A stretch of DNA of 64,000 nt. Origin: Paenibacillus sp. FSL A5-0031 (lineage in GTDB: Bacteria; Bacillota; Bacilli; Paenibacillales; Paenibacillaceae). Location of the stretch: contig NZ_MRTD01000016.1 in the NCBI RefSeq assembly GCF_001956295.1, positions 62,001 to 126,000 on the forward strand, written 5' to 3'. Numbering within the stretch: the first letter of the stretch is position 1; the number at the start of each line of letters is the position of its first letter. A program made the position numbers and the translations under genes. Below, one piece after another: positions 26,991-35,553 of this stretch. The notes below the pieces were generated by a model, which was given only the letters and a program-made list of their open reading frames with translations, had not been told where the DNA came from and ran no database searches.

Positions 26991-28094
26991 TCATGATGGA
27001 AAGACGATTTGAAGCAGCTGGCTGAGCCGCTTCTCGTAGGTATGCTGCTCCAGCGTTTTTATAAATCCTCTTAATGCGATTTGGTTTCTCTTTTGCTCGT
27101 TCTGCAGGAAATAGGCAATTTTATCAGCCAGCTCATTTGGTGAAGAGTACGTTTCAAGCTCAGTTCCCGGTACATAAAAATCGCTTAAGTCCTGACGAAC
27201 ATCTGTAAGCTGAAAAGCTCCGGCAGCCGCAATTTCATACGTACGAGGGTTGATCGACAAGCCGGGAAGGTTGCGGCTATTTTTGTTATGCACCTTGTCG
27301 TCATGGGAACGATGAATATTGATAACAATCTTGGCGCCATTGTAATAGCTCGCTGCTTCTTCTGAGCTGATCCAAGAAATGCGGATGCCTTTGCTTAGGC
27401 TTTTGTAACGCTTAAGCCTTTTCCAGAACAAGCCGATAATTCTTGTATCACGCAGGGCTAGGGCAGGAGCAATTCGATCTATTAATCTGACTCTGTTATG
27501 AAAGGCATTCCCAATAAAGCAAATATCGCTTTGATAATGAGCGGGTACATATTTGGGCTTATACACGGCTGGGTTAACTGCCAGCGGCAAATAATGAACC
27601 TGACAGCCGAGCTGCCTATACATTGGAATAGCAGCCAGCTCATGGGTAAATAACCATTCATACTGCGGGGCAATGACCGTTGTAACATCGGTTACATAGG
27701 GCTCATCGACGAGCCATATCGCTGTTTTGATGCCGATCGACCGAATGCCTTTTATTTGGTGGACGGGCACCTGAGTACCATGCAATACGAGCACTAAATC
27801 CGGTCTTCTCCTGCTTGCCAGATCAATAAGATTATCGGGTGGAGATGCGATGATCAGCTCGCTGACCATACCTCTGAGAGCATCCGTAACCGCCTGGTCC
27901 ATATCTGGAAAAGGGCCTCTTAATCCCGCACGAACATATAATACTCGCAGAGATCGCAGCACGCTTGCGGACCTCGGTATTTTCTGAATTAACGCTTCAC
28001 AGGTACCCACATGGTAACCATGCTTCCAGCCAGATTCGCGTCCCGCATCCCACTCGCTTGCTGCTGAAATGTTTATTTTCCGTTTCTGCTTCAG
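26991..28094 (-). CDS. CgeB-like glycosyltransferase (spore surface maturation type), probable CTG start
   Basis: 367 residues if started at CTG 28094, ten bases after AAGAGG; the first GTG in frame is at 28010 but has no binding site and would cut off a leader rich in Lys and Arg and the tetrad segment WDAGRESGWKHGYHVG. The body is the CgeB/Glyco_trans_1_2 type: RRPDLVLVLHG, FTHELAAIPMYRQLG, YLPLAVNPAVYKPK, SDICFIGNAFHNR, and the donor-site-like NPRTYEIAAAGAFQLTD. In Bacillus subtilis CgeB belongs to the spore crust glycosylation genes. Second gene of the 29306-24523 operon. Confidence 0.78.
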   Translation of the reverse strand: MKQKRKINISAASEWDAGRESGWKHGYHVGTCEALIQKIPRSASVLRSLRVLYVRAGLRGPFPDMDQAVTDALRGMVSELIIASPPDNLIDLASRRRPDLVLVLHGTQVPVHQIKGIRSIGIKTAIWLVDEPYVTDVTTVIAPQYEWLFTHELAAIPMYRQLGCQVHYLPLAVNPAVYKPKYVPAHYQSDICFIGNAFHNRVRLIDRIAPALALRDTRIIGLFWKRLKRYKSLSKGIRISWISSEEAASYYNGAKIVINIHRSHDDKVHNKNSRNLPGLSINPRTYEIAAAGAFQLTDVRQDLSDFYVPGTELETYSSPNELADKIAYFLQNEQKRNQIALRGFIKTLEQHTYEKRLSQLLQIVFPS

Positions 28095-28127
28095 AAGTAT
28101 CTCACCTCTTTCTGTAACGAATACTGT

Positions 28128-29306
28128 CTATACATTTCTAATTAGCGCTTGCTCCAACAAATCTATGCTTCGATCCCATTCCCACTTCTTTACCGTCTCG
28201 CTCCCGCCAGCTCTTAGGTGTTCGCGCAGAGACTTGTCTGCTATCAAACTTTGTACTGCATTCGCTGCTGCTCTAATGTCATTTGGAATGACCAAGCTAT
28301 TATAATGATTGACCAGATATTCATCCGTCCCCGTTACATCAGCAACGACTGGAACGCCTCCGCAAGCCATCATCTCAAGTGGAGGATAGAGGAAACTTTC
28401 AACCCTGCTCATTTTGAGCAAAATATCACAGCTAGAGTAAATATGCTTCATCGTTTCATAGGACACACTCTCAAAGAAGCGGTCACAGCGCCAAGATGCA
28501 GCGGGACGCCCCGACGAGCTGACACACCAAACCTCACAGTTCAAATCTCGCACTGCCGCAAAAGCATCGCTCATTCCTTTGTAAGGAACGTTAATGGGGC
28601 CCTCGAGCAATACTCTAACTTTGTTGCCTTTTGGTGCAAGCGGCTCTGCCTCATACATAAGTGAGGTATCGAGTCCGTTAGGAATATAGATCGCTTGCTT
28701 ATTAAACGTACGCTGCAGCCAGCGCTGCAACCAACCTGCCATCGTCAAAAACGTAAAATCATTCGTTTTGTACGTTTGATAGGCCAGCTTCGATTGCTCC
28801 GACGATGGCGAATAAAATCTGGATTCATCCGATTGAATGAAATAAAACCTTTTCTTTGCTTCTATTCTTCTTGCAGCGCCGAGTGTAGCCCAAAAGGTCG
28901 CAATCACAATATCTCGATCCGCAGGAGCGCGGGATTCTGTGACGATGGGCACCTCAACAGGATGCCAGCTAACCTGCGTATTTCCATCCAGGGAAACTAA
29001 TACGACATCATAACCGCGCTGCTTCAGGCGGTTGGCATGCTGAAGAATAACCGCTACACCACCGGAAATGGAGCATCCTGGGATGACATATGCAATTTTC
29101 GGCTTACAGACGCCGCCTACTACAGCAATCCAGCGGCCGTCGCGATAGCCGTCTTTCCATCCAGCTTTGTAGCCTTCTGACTGGCTGCTTATCGATCCTG
29201 CCCGCCATTCTTTCCTTCCTTTTTTGACCAAGCGGCTTTTTCTACCAATTCTCCTTTTTGGCTTCAGCATCATCTTAGGTCGGACCTTAAGATTTTTCAA
29301 TTTCAT
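28128..29306 (-). CDS. GT4 glycosyltransferase with basic leader and G-aromatic tetrads
   Basis: 392 residues from the ATG at 29306, which has GGGAAGGAA upstream. The leader is Lys/Arg-rich (KLKNLKVRPKMMLKPKRR) and is followed by GYKAGWKDGYRDG. The GT-B catalytic part begins near 80: AYVIPGCSISGGVAVILQHA, IYIPNGLD, and the donor motif ESFLYPPLEMMACGGVPVVA. It probably transfers a hexose from a nucleotide sugar. First gene of the four-gene operon, with a -10-like CATACTATG 70 bp upstream of the start. Confidence 0.86.
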   Translation of the reverse strand: MKLKNLKVRPKMMLKPKRRIGRKSRLVKKGRKEWRAGSISSQSEGYKAGWKDGYRDGRWIAVVGGVCKPKIAYVIPGCSISGGVAVILQHANRLKQRGYDVVLVSLDGNTQVSWHPVEVPIVTESRAPADRDIVIATFWATLGAARRIEAKKRFYFIQSDESRFYSPSSEQSKLAYQTYKTNDFTFLTMAGWLQRWLQRTFNKQAIYIPNGLDTSLMYEAEPLAPKGNKVRVLLEGPINVPYKGMSDAFAAVRDLNCEVWCVSSSGRPAASWRCDRFFESVSYETMKHIYSSCDILLKMSRVESFLYPPLEMMACGGVPVVADVTGTDEYLVNHYNSLVIPNDIRAAANAVQSLIADKSLREHLRAGGSETVKKWEWDRSIDLLEQALIRNV

Positions 29307-29375
29307 AATCTTTTTTCCTTCCCTTATATCTGTAATGGCGGTATACTTGGTGACTCTATGCATTCAACCCTATCT

Positions 29376-29384
29376 CATAGTATG
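29376..29384 (-). promoter_or_regulatory. Possible sigma-K -10 element upstream of the GT4-cgeB-GT2-GT6 operon
   Basis: CATACTATG on the minus strand, the same nonamer as in the gmd promoter and one base off the consensus. No AC is found 16-17 bases upstream, so this is weak. Confidence 0.3.
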
Positions 29385-29446
29385 TTTGATCCTTTTTACC
29401 GCCACGGCGTCTGTTACCATGAAGTTTCATCTCTCCTAATCGTTGC

Positions 29447-29484
29447 AAAAAAATAGACTGGGACACAGGTCATGTCGCAGTCTA
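29447..29484 (-). terminator. Terminator behind the SpsI/RmlA-like gene
   Basis: AGACTG-C-GACA pairs with TGTC-C-CAGTCT and is followed by ATTTTTTT on the minus strand. Confidence 0.8.
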
Positions 29485-29493
29485 GCTGGCCTA

Positions 29494-30216
29494 CTATTCT
29501 GTTTTCTCATCCGCTAGACGCAATCCCGCTTCCTGCAGCGAAGTGAACGTACCCGCGTCATGCCACCACCCTTTCAAGATGCTGTGCTTGAGTGTCCCCC
29601 TCGCCGCATAAAAGTTGTTTACATCGGTAATTTCAAGCTCCCCTCTCCCCGAAGGGCGCAGTGTCTTGATTACATTAAAAACATCGGCGTTGTACATATA
29701 AATACCCGTTACACAATAATTAGAGCCGGGATTCGAAGGTTTCTCCTCAATGGATACAATACGCCCGCCTTCCATTCTCGGAACGCCAAATCTTTCTGGA
29801 TCCGCTACTCTCTTAAGTAATACCTTCGCCTCTTCCGATGATGCTTCAAAAGAAACCATATATTCAGATAATGAATCCTCGAACAAATTGTCTCCTAGCA
29901 AAACGACAAATTTTTCATCCGCAGATACGAACCCATCTGCCAAAGCCAATGCCTCAGCAACACCGCCAAACTGATCCTGCACTCTAAAAACGAGATTTAC
30001 GCCCCATTCGTGGCCGCTCCCCAAAAAATCAACATACAAGCCCGCTGATTGTTTTCCTATAACGAGCAAAATATCTTTAATCCCTGCATCCGCCAGCTTT
30101 TTAATCGCATAATATATCATAGGATGCTTTCCGACTGGCAATAGATGCTTGTTCATAAATTTCGTTAGCGGATAAAGTCTCGTACCTGACCCGCCAGCCA
30201 GTATAACGCCTTTCAT
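29494..30216 (-). CDS. Short-form glucose-1-phosphate thymidylyltransferase (SpsI/RmlA-like)
   Basis: 240 residues from the ATG at 30216 (GGAAGGTGG upstream). The signature is KGVILAGGSGTRLYPLT followed by NKHLLPVGKHPMIYYAI. The length is that of the short archaeal/SpsI-type enzymes rather than classical 290-residue RmlA. It should make dTDP-glucose (or a related NDP-sugar) for rhamnose-type sugars, but rmlB, rmlC and rmlD are not in the window. SpsI of Bacillus subtilis, in the spore coat polysaccharide operon, is the natural comparison. Transcribed alone between a terminator and a divergent promoter region. Confidence 0.85.
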   Translation of the reverse strand: MKGVILAGGSGTRLYPLTKFMNKHLLPVGKHPMIYYAIKKLADAGIKDILLVIGKQSAGLYVDFLGSGHEWGVNLVFRVQDQFGGVAEALALADGFVSADEKFVVLLGDNLFEDSLSEYMVSFEASSEEAKVLLKRVADPERFGVPRMEGGRIVSIEEKPSNPGSNYCVTGIYMYNADVFNVIKTLRPSGRGELEITDVNNFYAARGTLKHSILKGWWHDAGTFTSLQEAGLRLADEKTE

Positions 30217-30447
30217 CCAGCAGTCCACCTTCCCTCACTCTACTGAAACTCCCTTATAAGTATATGAATTTAAAAGATTTAAGAGTGGATGGATAACCAC
30301 ATGCGCTAAGATTTGGACGCTGTTGATCAAAAATCATAACGATAAAGGGGCTTGTACGGCTGCCTTTTTTAAGAAGGACAAGCTTCAAATCTATATTTTA
30401 TTAATAAACTAGATTTAGAGAGACAATCAAAACTAGAGGTGATGCAA

Positions 30448-31266
30448 TTGATTCAAAAAGCGATCATTCCTGCCGCAGGCTATGGAATTCGCAATTTACC
30501 CATAACCAAGGCTATACCCAAAGAATTGTTTCCCATTGGAAACAGACCCGCAATCGACTATGTAGTTAAAGAAGCAATCGATGCAGGAATTACCGACATT
30601 TTAATTATATTATCTCGCAATAAGACAGAAATTATGAACTACTTTGACCGTTCGATGGAGCTGGAGGCTCATTTGCGTACGATTCACAAAGAAAGCATGC
30701 TGCCTATCATTGCTCCCGCCAAAGTCAATATTCAATATATTCGTCAATATGAAGCGCTCGGTCTTGGGCATGCCGTTTCGCTTGGACAATCATTTGCTGC
30801 AAACGAGCCCTTTGCTGTTATGCTGCCGGATCAAATAAACCTGCATCAAAACTCTTTACTCCTACCATTAATTCGAAACTACGAGAAGCACAGAACCAAT
30901 GTCATTGGACTGCAATCGGTTGACCCCAAACTGTTGTCTCAATACGGCGTGGCGTCTGCTGTTCAAGTTCAGCGCCGAATTTACGAGGTCGCTTCCATAG
31001 TAGAGAAGCCGGCATATGATCCTCCGTCCCAGCTCGCGGTCATGGGAAGATATATTGTTGAACCTGGCATTTTCGAATTATTAAAAACAACGAAACCTGG
31101 AATAGGCGGAGAGATTCAATTAACCGATGCTTTAAATCAGATGGGCATGACACGCAAAGCGATCGGATATGTATACAAGGAACGCTGGTACGATACGAGC
31201 ATCGAGCATGACTACTTAAAAATTCAACAGCGTGCATACCAGCTCCATAAAAAGCGGAAGCAATAA
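30448..31266 (+). CDS. galU: UTP-glucose-1-phosphate uridylyltransferase (GalU/GtaB-like)
   Basis: 272 residues. KAIIPAAGYGIRNLPITKAIPKELFPIG is the GalU signature (core GYGIRNLPITK), followed by PAIDYVVKEAIDAGI and an intact VEKP motif. It makes UDP-glucose. The start is taken as TTG at 30448: AGAGGTG lies six bases before it, whereas the upstream ATG and GTG in the frame overlap that site. The family normally reads GxGTRFLP; here IRNLP is used, so it is a diverged paralogue, probably dedicated to this locus. Terminated by the hairpin at 31271. Confidence 0.87.
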   Translation: MIQKAIIPAAGYGIRNLPITKAIPKELFPIGNRPAIDYVVKEAIDAGITDILIILSRNKTEIMNYFDRSMELEAHLRTIHKESMLPIIAPAKVNIQYIRQYEALGLGHAVSLGQSFAANEPFAVMLPDQINLHQNSLLLPLIRNYEKHRTNVIGLQSVDPKLLSQYGVASAVQVQRRIYEVASIVEKPAYDPPSQLAVMGRYIVEPGIFELLKTTKPGIGGEIQLTDALNQMGMTRKAIGYVYKERWYDTSIEHDYLKIQQRAYQLHKKRKQ

Positions 31267-31270
31267 AGCA

Positions 31271-31306
31271 AAAAATAAGGATAGGCCGCTGCCATCCTTA
31301 TTTTTG
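31271..31306. terminator. Bidirectional terminator overlapping the end of a glycosyltransferase gene
   Basis: AAAAATAAGGAT pairs with ATCCTTATTTTT around an 11-base loop. The minus-strand gene's stop codon lies inside the stem. Confidence 0.85.
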
Positions 31307-32083
31307 TTTGCTGGTCTGATTGACTATGCTTCGGTATTGCTTCGTCTGCGCAATCTTTTTGGCACGAAGCAATCGAATCGTTTTTTTCGTAACCTTCCAT
31401 GTATGCATTTTCTGATTGGCTCTTCTAATTGCTGCAAAATGGCTGGGACTTGTGAAAGCCAGCTTATAGCCTTTTTTGATGCTGTCCTTCTGAAACCTCA
31501 TATCCGCTCCTTTGCGAAGATGTTTGAATGAAACGTCCGGATACAACTTTTTTTTGAACAGCATCGTCGCTCCTGCTACTCTATTTTTACTAGGCATCGT
31601 TGCAAGCATCAGCTTTGAAGAATGCTTAAAGTACATATAAAACTTATTTTTCCCTATCAGATCCGCTTCCGTTTTTTCAAGTCGCAGCATCGCCTCAGTC
31701 AAATAATTTGGTGCGTAGTAATCATCATCGTCGAATTTGGCTATAATCTCATATTGGGCTTTGCTAATTCCGTAATTTAAGCATTTCCCAAGCGACCATT
31801 TTGCCGGCAGCTTGTATATCGATACATTTCCAAAGCTGCTGGCCTGTTTTTTGTAACGTTCAATGTTCATGCCATCGTTATTAAGCAGCACGATCATCTC
31901 CTTCACCCTCCATTGCTGACACTTGAAGTTAGTGAATAGATTTTGCATAAAGAGTGGCTTATTCGTTGCTGTAACTACGGTTACACCTGAGGTCATCCTC
32001 CCCTGACCGGAAAAATGCTCCTTATCCATGCCGGCTGCATCGTTCCTCCTTACTCGGTCATAAACAGCTAGTGATACTCTCAT
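31298..32083 (-). CDS. GT2-type glycosyltransferase
   Basis: 261 residues. VTVVTATNKPLFMQNLFTNF opens a GT-A fold, and IIAKFDDDDYYAPNYL gives the metal-binding acidic cluster. The C-terminal 50 residues are rich in Lys and Arg (MHTWKVTKKTIRLLRAKK), another basic tail. The ATG overlaps the stop codon of the truncated dehydrogenase gene by four bases and has GGAGG in front, so the two are co-translated. The acceptor is unknown. Confidence 0.8.
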   Translation of the reverse strand: MRVSLAVYDRVRRNDAAGMDKEHFSGQGRMTSGVTVVTATNKPLFMQNLFTNFKCQQWRVKEMIVLLNNDGMNIERYKKQASSFGNVSIYKLPAKWSLGKCLNYGISKAQYEIIAKFDDDDYYAPNYLTEAMLRLEKTEADLIGKNKFYMYFKHSSKLMLATMPSKNRVAGATMLFKKKLYPDVSFKHLRKGADMRFQKDSIKKGYKLAFTSPSHFAAIRRANQKMHTWKVTKKTIRLLRAKKIAQTKQYRSIVNQTSKQK

Positions 32084-32826
32084 GATCCGACGCCTCCGAG
32101 CGTGACGATTCTTGATTTGCCCGTGATGCCTTTGACTACATTTCGGGTGTCATATACAAACGGAGCATGCTCTAAAACAAGCTGCAGCGGCAAAGAAGTA
32201 TGATCGGTAGCAATGATAACACAATCTGTATTTGAAAGTGTTTCTGCGTTTAGCTCCAAGCAGCCTGGCGTTACGCCGCTGATTACCTTCGGAATACTCT
32301 CTACATCAAAATGTTTATTTCCGGGATCTACCCGTTCAGGCGAATAAGCGATATGATAGTCAATCCCTGCGTTAAGCCCGGATTGATTCAAAACAGGGAG
32401 GAGCACTTCTCTCGTAGTTCCCGGGTAAGTTGAGCTTTCCAATATGACAAGCTGCTGCTGCTTAAGTCTGCTGCTGATTTGTTTGGCTGCTTGCGTCAAA
32501 TAGCTCAAATCAGGCGTTCCATGCATAGTTAAAGGCGTTGGTACACAAATAACGATCGCTTCAGCAGCATCCATTAGATGAAACTCATTTGAAACGGTAA
32601 AACGGGCAGACAAATTCACTTCTTCTATATCCTGATCATTTATTTCGTTTATATAGCTTTTCCCAGATTGAATAGACTCTACTTTTCTTCTATCCAAATC
32701 AACTCCAACAACGTAAAAACCCTTGCGAACAAAAAGCAGAGCAAGTGGCAGACCCACATAACCAAGCCCCACAATAGCTACCGTTCTCTGCTTTTCATTC
32801 GCGTTATGATTATGCAAATCGCTCAT
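32080..32826 (-). CDS. Internally deleted UDP-glucose/UDP-ManNAc dehydrogenase-like protein (central catalytic domain missing)
   Basis: 248 residues against about 430 for the family. The N-terminal NAD-binding domain is intact (VAIVGLGYVGLPLALLFV, VICVPTPL, ESSTYPGTT, AYSPERVDPGN). At about residue 195 it passes from GVTPGCLELNAETL directly to SNTDCVIIATDHTSLPL and VYDTRNVVKGI, which belong to the C-terminal domain. The middle domain with the catalytic cysteine and the dimer interface is absent, without a frameshift. The protein cannot be a normal dehydrogenase. The frame, the coupling to the next gene and a full sigma-K-type promoter are kept, so it may have a new role or be a recent in-frame pseudogene. 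Confidence 0.8.
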   Translation of the reverse strand: MSDLHNHNANEKQRTVAIVGLGYVGLPLALLFVRKGFYVVGVDLDRRKVESIQSGKSYINEINDQDIEEVNLSARFTVSNEFHLMDAAEAIVICVPTPLTMHGTPDLSYLTQAAKQISSRLKQQQLVILESSTYPGTTREVLLPVLNQSGLNAGIDYHIAYSPERVDPGNKHFDVESIPKVISGVTPGCLELNAETLSNTDCVIIATDHTSLPLQLVLEHAPFVYDTRNVVKGITGKSRIVTLGGVGS

Positions 32827-32872
32827 ATTCTAATCTCTCGCCTTCTCTCTAGTAATTTTTAATCAGCTTAGA

Positions 32873-32899
32873 TAGTATATGAAACAACTTATTAATAGT
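32873..32899 (-). promoter_or_regulatory. Sigma-K-type promoter of the truncated dehydrogenase operon
   Basis: On the minus strand: AC, 16 bases, CATATACTA. All eight consensus positions match. The start codon lies 47 bp downstream. Confidence 0.7.
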
Positions 32900-32973
32900 T
32901 TGGACAGTATGGCTACAAAATGCGGCCACCTTGATTACAGCCCAATTTTCCACTTCCCATGTATTCGCCTTAT

Positions 32974-33001
32974 ACCTTCCTTTCAAATGCCGCATATGCT
33001 A
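32974..33001 (+). promoter_or_regulatory. Sigma-K-type promoter of the GT4 gene at 33045
   Basis: AC (32974-32975), 17 bases, CATATGCTA (32993-33001). It faces away from the promoter at 32873-32899 within the same 218-bp intergenic region. Confidence 0.68.
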
Positions 33002-33044
33002 TCGATAATCTGCAGCAAGCAAATGCTTCGAGAGGGGTAACGAG

Positions 33045-34124
33045 ATGGCTGGAAAATACCGCAAGCGCAGTGGACATTTTGACGTCATTATGATGTCTGA
33101 CTTTAGATTGCCGGGTGGAACAACCTCGTCCAACATTGAAGAAATGAAAGCTCAAAAAAGAGCAGGCTTAACAACAGGACTGATTCACATGTCCGGCCAG
33201 CCAAGAAGTAGAAAAAGTACAATTAACCCCAAAATCAAGCGTATGGTCGATGGGCGGAGCATTCGAATGCTGAATACAACCGCCAGAGCTACCTGTGATA
33301 CTCTAATTATTAGACATCCACGAATTCTTCATGTAAGAAGAAGATATAAACCGAACGTATCGGCAAAGAGAATACACGTCATCGTCAATCAAACCCCAAG
33401 AAAGGATTATGGCAGATACGGCCAGTTAGTCTATAACATTAGTCGCTGCGAACAGCGGGTCAAACAATTTTTCGGAAAATCCAGCACATGGCATCCAATC
33501 GGCCCTCAAGTGAGAAAAACGCTTTTTAAGCACCATGCAGGTGACTTGAAGAACATTAAATTAGCTTCTGCAGATTGGGTCAACATCATTAATACGAGGG
33601 AGTGGAGACGGAAAAACCGTCCTTCTCACAGAGGCGTGATCAAAATAGGCAGACACTCCAGAGATGCTTATGTGAAATGGCCTTCCAATCGAACGGATCT
33701 TCTAAAAATTTATCCCGCTTCATCAAAATATGAAATACACATTCTTGGCGGTGCTAGAACACCGCGTCGGATATTAGGAAAGCTGCCTCAAAATTGGCAT
33801 GTGCTCGGATTTGGAAAGCGTTCGCCAAAGTCTTTTTTGGCAGGTCTCGACGTCTTTGTTTACTACACACATCCCAATTGTGTCGAAGCGTTTGGCCGCG
33901 TTATTTTTGAGGCGATGGCTGCTGGCGTGCCGGTTATTCTTCCTCCAAGCTACAAGGAGCTTTTTGGCGAAGCCGCCATTTATGCTGAGCCTTCCAATGT
34001 AACGAATGAAATCGATCGGTTGATGTCAAGCTCTGAGCTTTACGAGAGGCAAGTGAGAAGAGCGATTCAATATGTTGAAGCAAACTTTGGTTACACGAAG
34101 CATCGTGCAAGATTAAATAAATAA
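33045..34124 (+). CDS. GT4 glycosyltransferase
   Basis: 359 residues, basic overall, with a short basic start (MAGKYRKRSGHFDVIMMSD). The donor-binding motif EAFGRVIFEAMAAGVPVI near residue 285 and the preceding ILGGARTPRRILGKLPQNW mark a GT-B enzyme. The N-terminal acceptor half is poorly conserved. GAGAGGGG precedes the ATG by seven bases. It is a single-gene unit between a sigma-K-type promoter and a terminator. Confidence 0.82.
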   Translation: MAGKYRKRSGHFDVIMMSDFRLPGGTTSSNIEEMKAQKRAGLTTGLIHMSGQPRSRKSTINPKIKRMVDGRSIRMLNTTARATCDTLIIRHPRILHVRRRYKPNVSAKRIHVIVNQTPRKDYGRYGQLVYNISRCEQRVKQFFGKSSTWHPIGPQVRKTLFKHHAGDLKNIKLASADWVNIINTREWRRKNRPSHRGVIKIGRHSRDAYVKWPSNRTDLLKIYPASSKYEIHILGGARTPRRILGKLPQNWHVLGFGKRSPKSFLAGLDVFVYYTHPNCVEAFGRVIFEAMAAGVPVILPPSYKELFGEAAIYAEPSNVTNEIDRLMSSSELYERQVRRAIQYVEANFGYTKHRARLNK

Positions 34125-34129
34125 GAATG

Positions 34130-34167
34130 CAAAAAAATGCACCTAGGCTAACGGGTGCATTTTTTTC
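34130..34167. terminator. Bidirectional terminator
   Basis: ATGCACC pairs with GGTGCAT, flanked by A7 and T7 runs, between convergent genes. Confidence 0.87.
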
Positions 34168-34180
34168 ATTCCATCTGAGT

Positions 34181-35320
34181 TCAATTCGAACGACGACGTT
34201 TTTTACGGATAAACTTCCTTAGCTTGCGCCGAGCTCTTCTCTTTTTCACCGTACTATTTCGACGCTTTATCCGATCTGGTTCGTCCTCGGAATACGGAAT
34301 CGATTGATCCGCCACATCCATATTAGACGCTTCTGAATGAAAGTACCCATTTGAAAGCAAAAATGGATTTTCAACTTCAGAATTGTCATAGTAATGCATG
34401 CGAAACTTTCCTCTCGTTTGATCTGCAATCACTTCTCCGCTAGTGAAGTGACTATAGCTCCAGGTTGAGCTCGCCGCTGTATTTCGTTCTACTTCTATCC
34501 ATTCATTTCTATATTCTTCGATTAGTTCTCCGTATAGCTGCCCCTTCTCATGCTCGATCCATGAGATCGCCAGCTCAAAATTATTGGATATTCGAATAGA
34601 GCGCAGTGGTTTATTACCAATGGAATACGTATGAGAGGCAGTTTTGGATATATCCCATCTCTCCATAAGGTTGCTGTGAGAGACCTGATAGCCCGCATTA
34701 CGCAAGGAAAAGACACCATCAAAGAGTGTGTGCGATTGATCCAGCCATCCTTGATCGATAAAATTATGGATCGCCTGATCATAATAACAATTATTTTCAC
34801 TAAGCTTGAGCCAGCATTTCAGGAAGCTTTCCGTAACAGAATGACGTTTAAAGCTCATAAAGCTTGAATCATAGATCCCGTTTTTCCTAACCTCAGTCAA
34901 CCAGTCCAAATCCAGAAACTCAGGATCAATGACTTTTCCAATCAAAGTAATGGGATGCTGATTGAAACCGTCTGCAAGCTCTTCAAACGGCGAAACGACC
35001 CATGTATCCGCATCCAAGTAATGGATAGTTATCTCATTCGTATACTTTTTGTATATATAGTTCACCAATAAAGCCTTGCAAGCCCGCTGTGCTTCTTGAA
35101 GAGTGTACTGGAAAAAAAACTTTTTCATATTGGAGTATGCATCCGTATCTTTCATGAGCACGACCTCATCAAAATAAGGACAACCAACAGCGGCATTAGG
35201 CATAGTTTCCTCCATCACACCAATGATAACCTTGCCATTAGGCATATGTTTCTTAATGGATTTGGCCATCATTATCGCTTTGGCTGTTTGCTCTGCATGT
35301 ATAACCGACCCAAAAATCAT
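34181..35320 (-). CDS. Putative glycosyltransferase with basic C-terminal tail
   Basis: 379 residues. VIHYLDADTW (from ITIHYLDADTWVVSP) gives a DxD motif near residue 103, and the N-terminal FGSVIHAEQTAKAIMMAKSI resembles GT8-like or general GT-A enzymes. NCYYDQAIHNF matches the acceptor-side motif of such families. The last 28 residues are nearly all Lys and Arg (KKRRARRKLRKFIRKKRRR), a tail like those on other enzymes here. GGGAGAGG precedes the ATG; a perfect -10 of the sigma-K type lies 73 bp upstream of the start. Confidence 0.75.
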   Translation of the reverse strand: MIFGSVIHAEQTAKAIMMAKSIKKHMPNGKVIIGVMEETMPNAAVGCPYFDEVVLMKDTDAYSNMKKFFFQYTLQEAQRACKALLVNYIYKKYTNEITIHYLDADTWVVSPFEELADGFNQHPITLIGKVIDPEFLDLDWLTEVRKNGIYDSSFMSFKRHSVTESFLKCWLKLSENNCYYDQAIHNFIDQGWLDQSHTLFDGVFSLRNAGYQVSHSNLMERWDISKTASHTYSIGNKPLRSIRISNNFELAISWIEHEKGQLYGELIEEYRNEWIEVERNTAASSTWSYSHFTSGEVIADQTRGKFRMHYYDNSEVENPFLLSNGYFHSEASNMDVADQSIPYSEDEPDRIKRRNSTVKKRRARRKLRKFIRKKRRRSN

Positions 35321-35392
35321 AATGCCTCTCCCAATCTAGCTATAACTAGTCTATTATCATTCATGGCAGTACGACCATCTCCTCTCCTGTCA

Positions 35393-35401
35393 TATCCTAT
35401 G
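35393..35401 (-). promoter_or_regulatory. Possible sigma-K -10 element for the gene at 34181-35320
   Basis: CATAGGATA on the minus strand matches the -10 consensus. No AC is seen at the right distance. Confidence 0.4.
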
Positions 35402-35488
35402 ATTGCCTTGTTTCATAGGAAACCCTAGTATCCGTCTAAATATAGGGTGAAGATCATTTGATAGTTTTACCCATTGCCATTCCAAAAT

Positions 35489-35526
35489 AAAAACGGCTCA
35501 GAGATTGAAACCCTCCAGCCGTTTTT
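35489..35526. terminator. Terminator behind the sporulation lipoprotein gene
   Basis: AAAACGGCT pairs with AGCCGTTTT and is followed by T-rich sequence on both strands. Confidence 0.82.
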
Positions 35527-35553
35527 TGTATTTTCATTACGATTACCTGCCCT

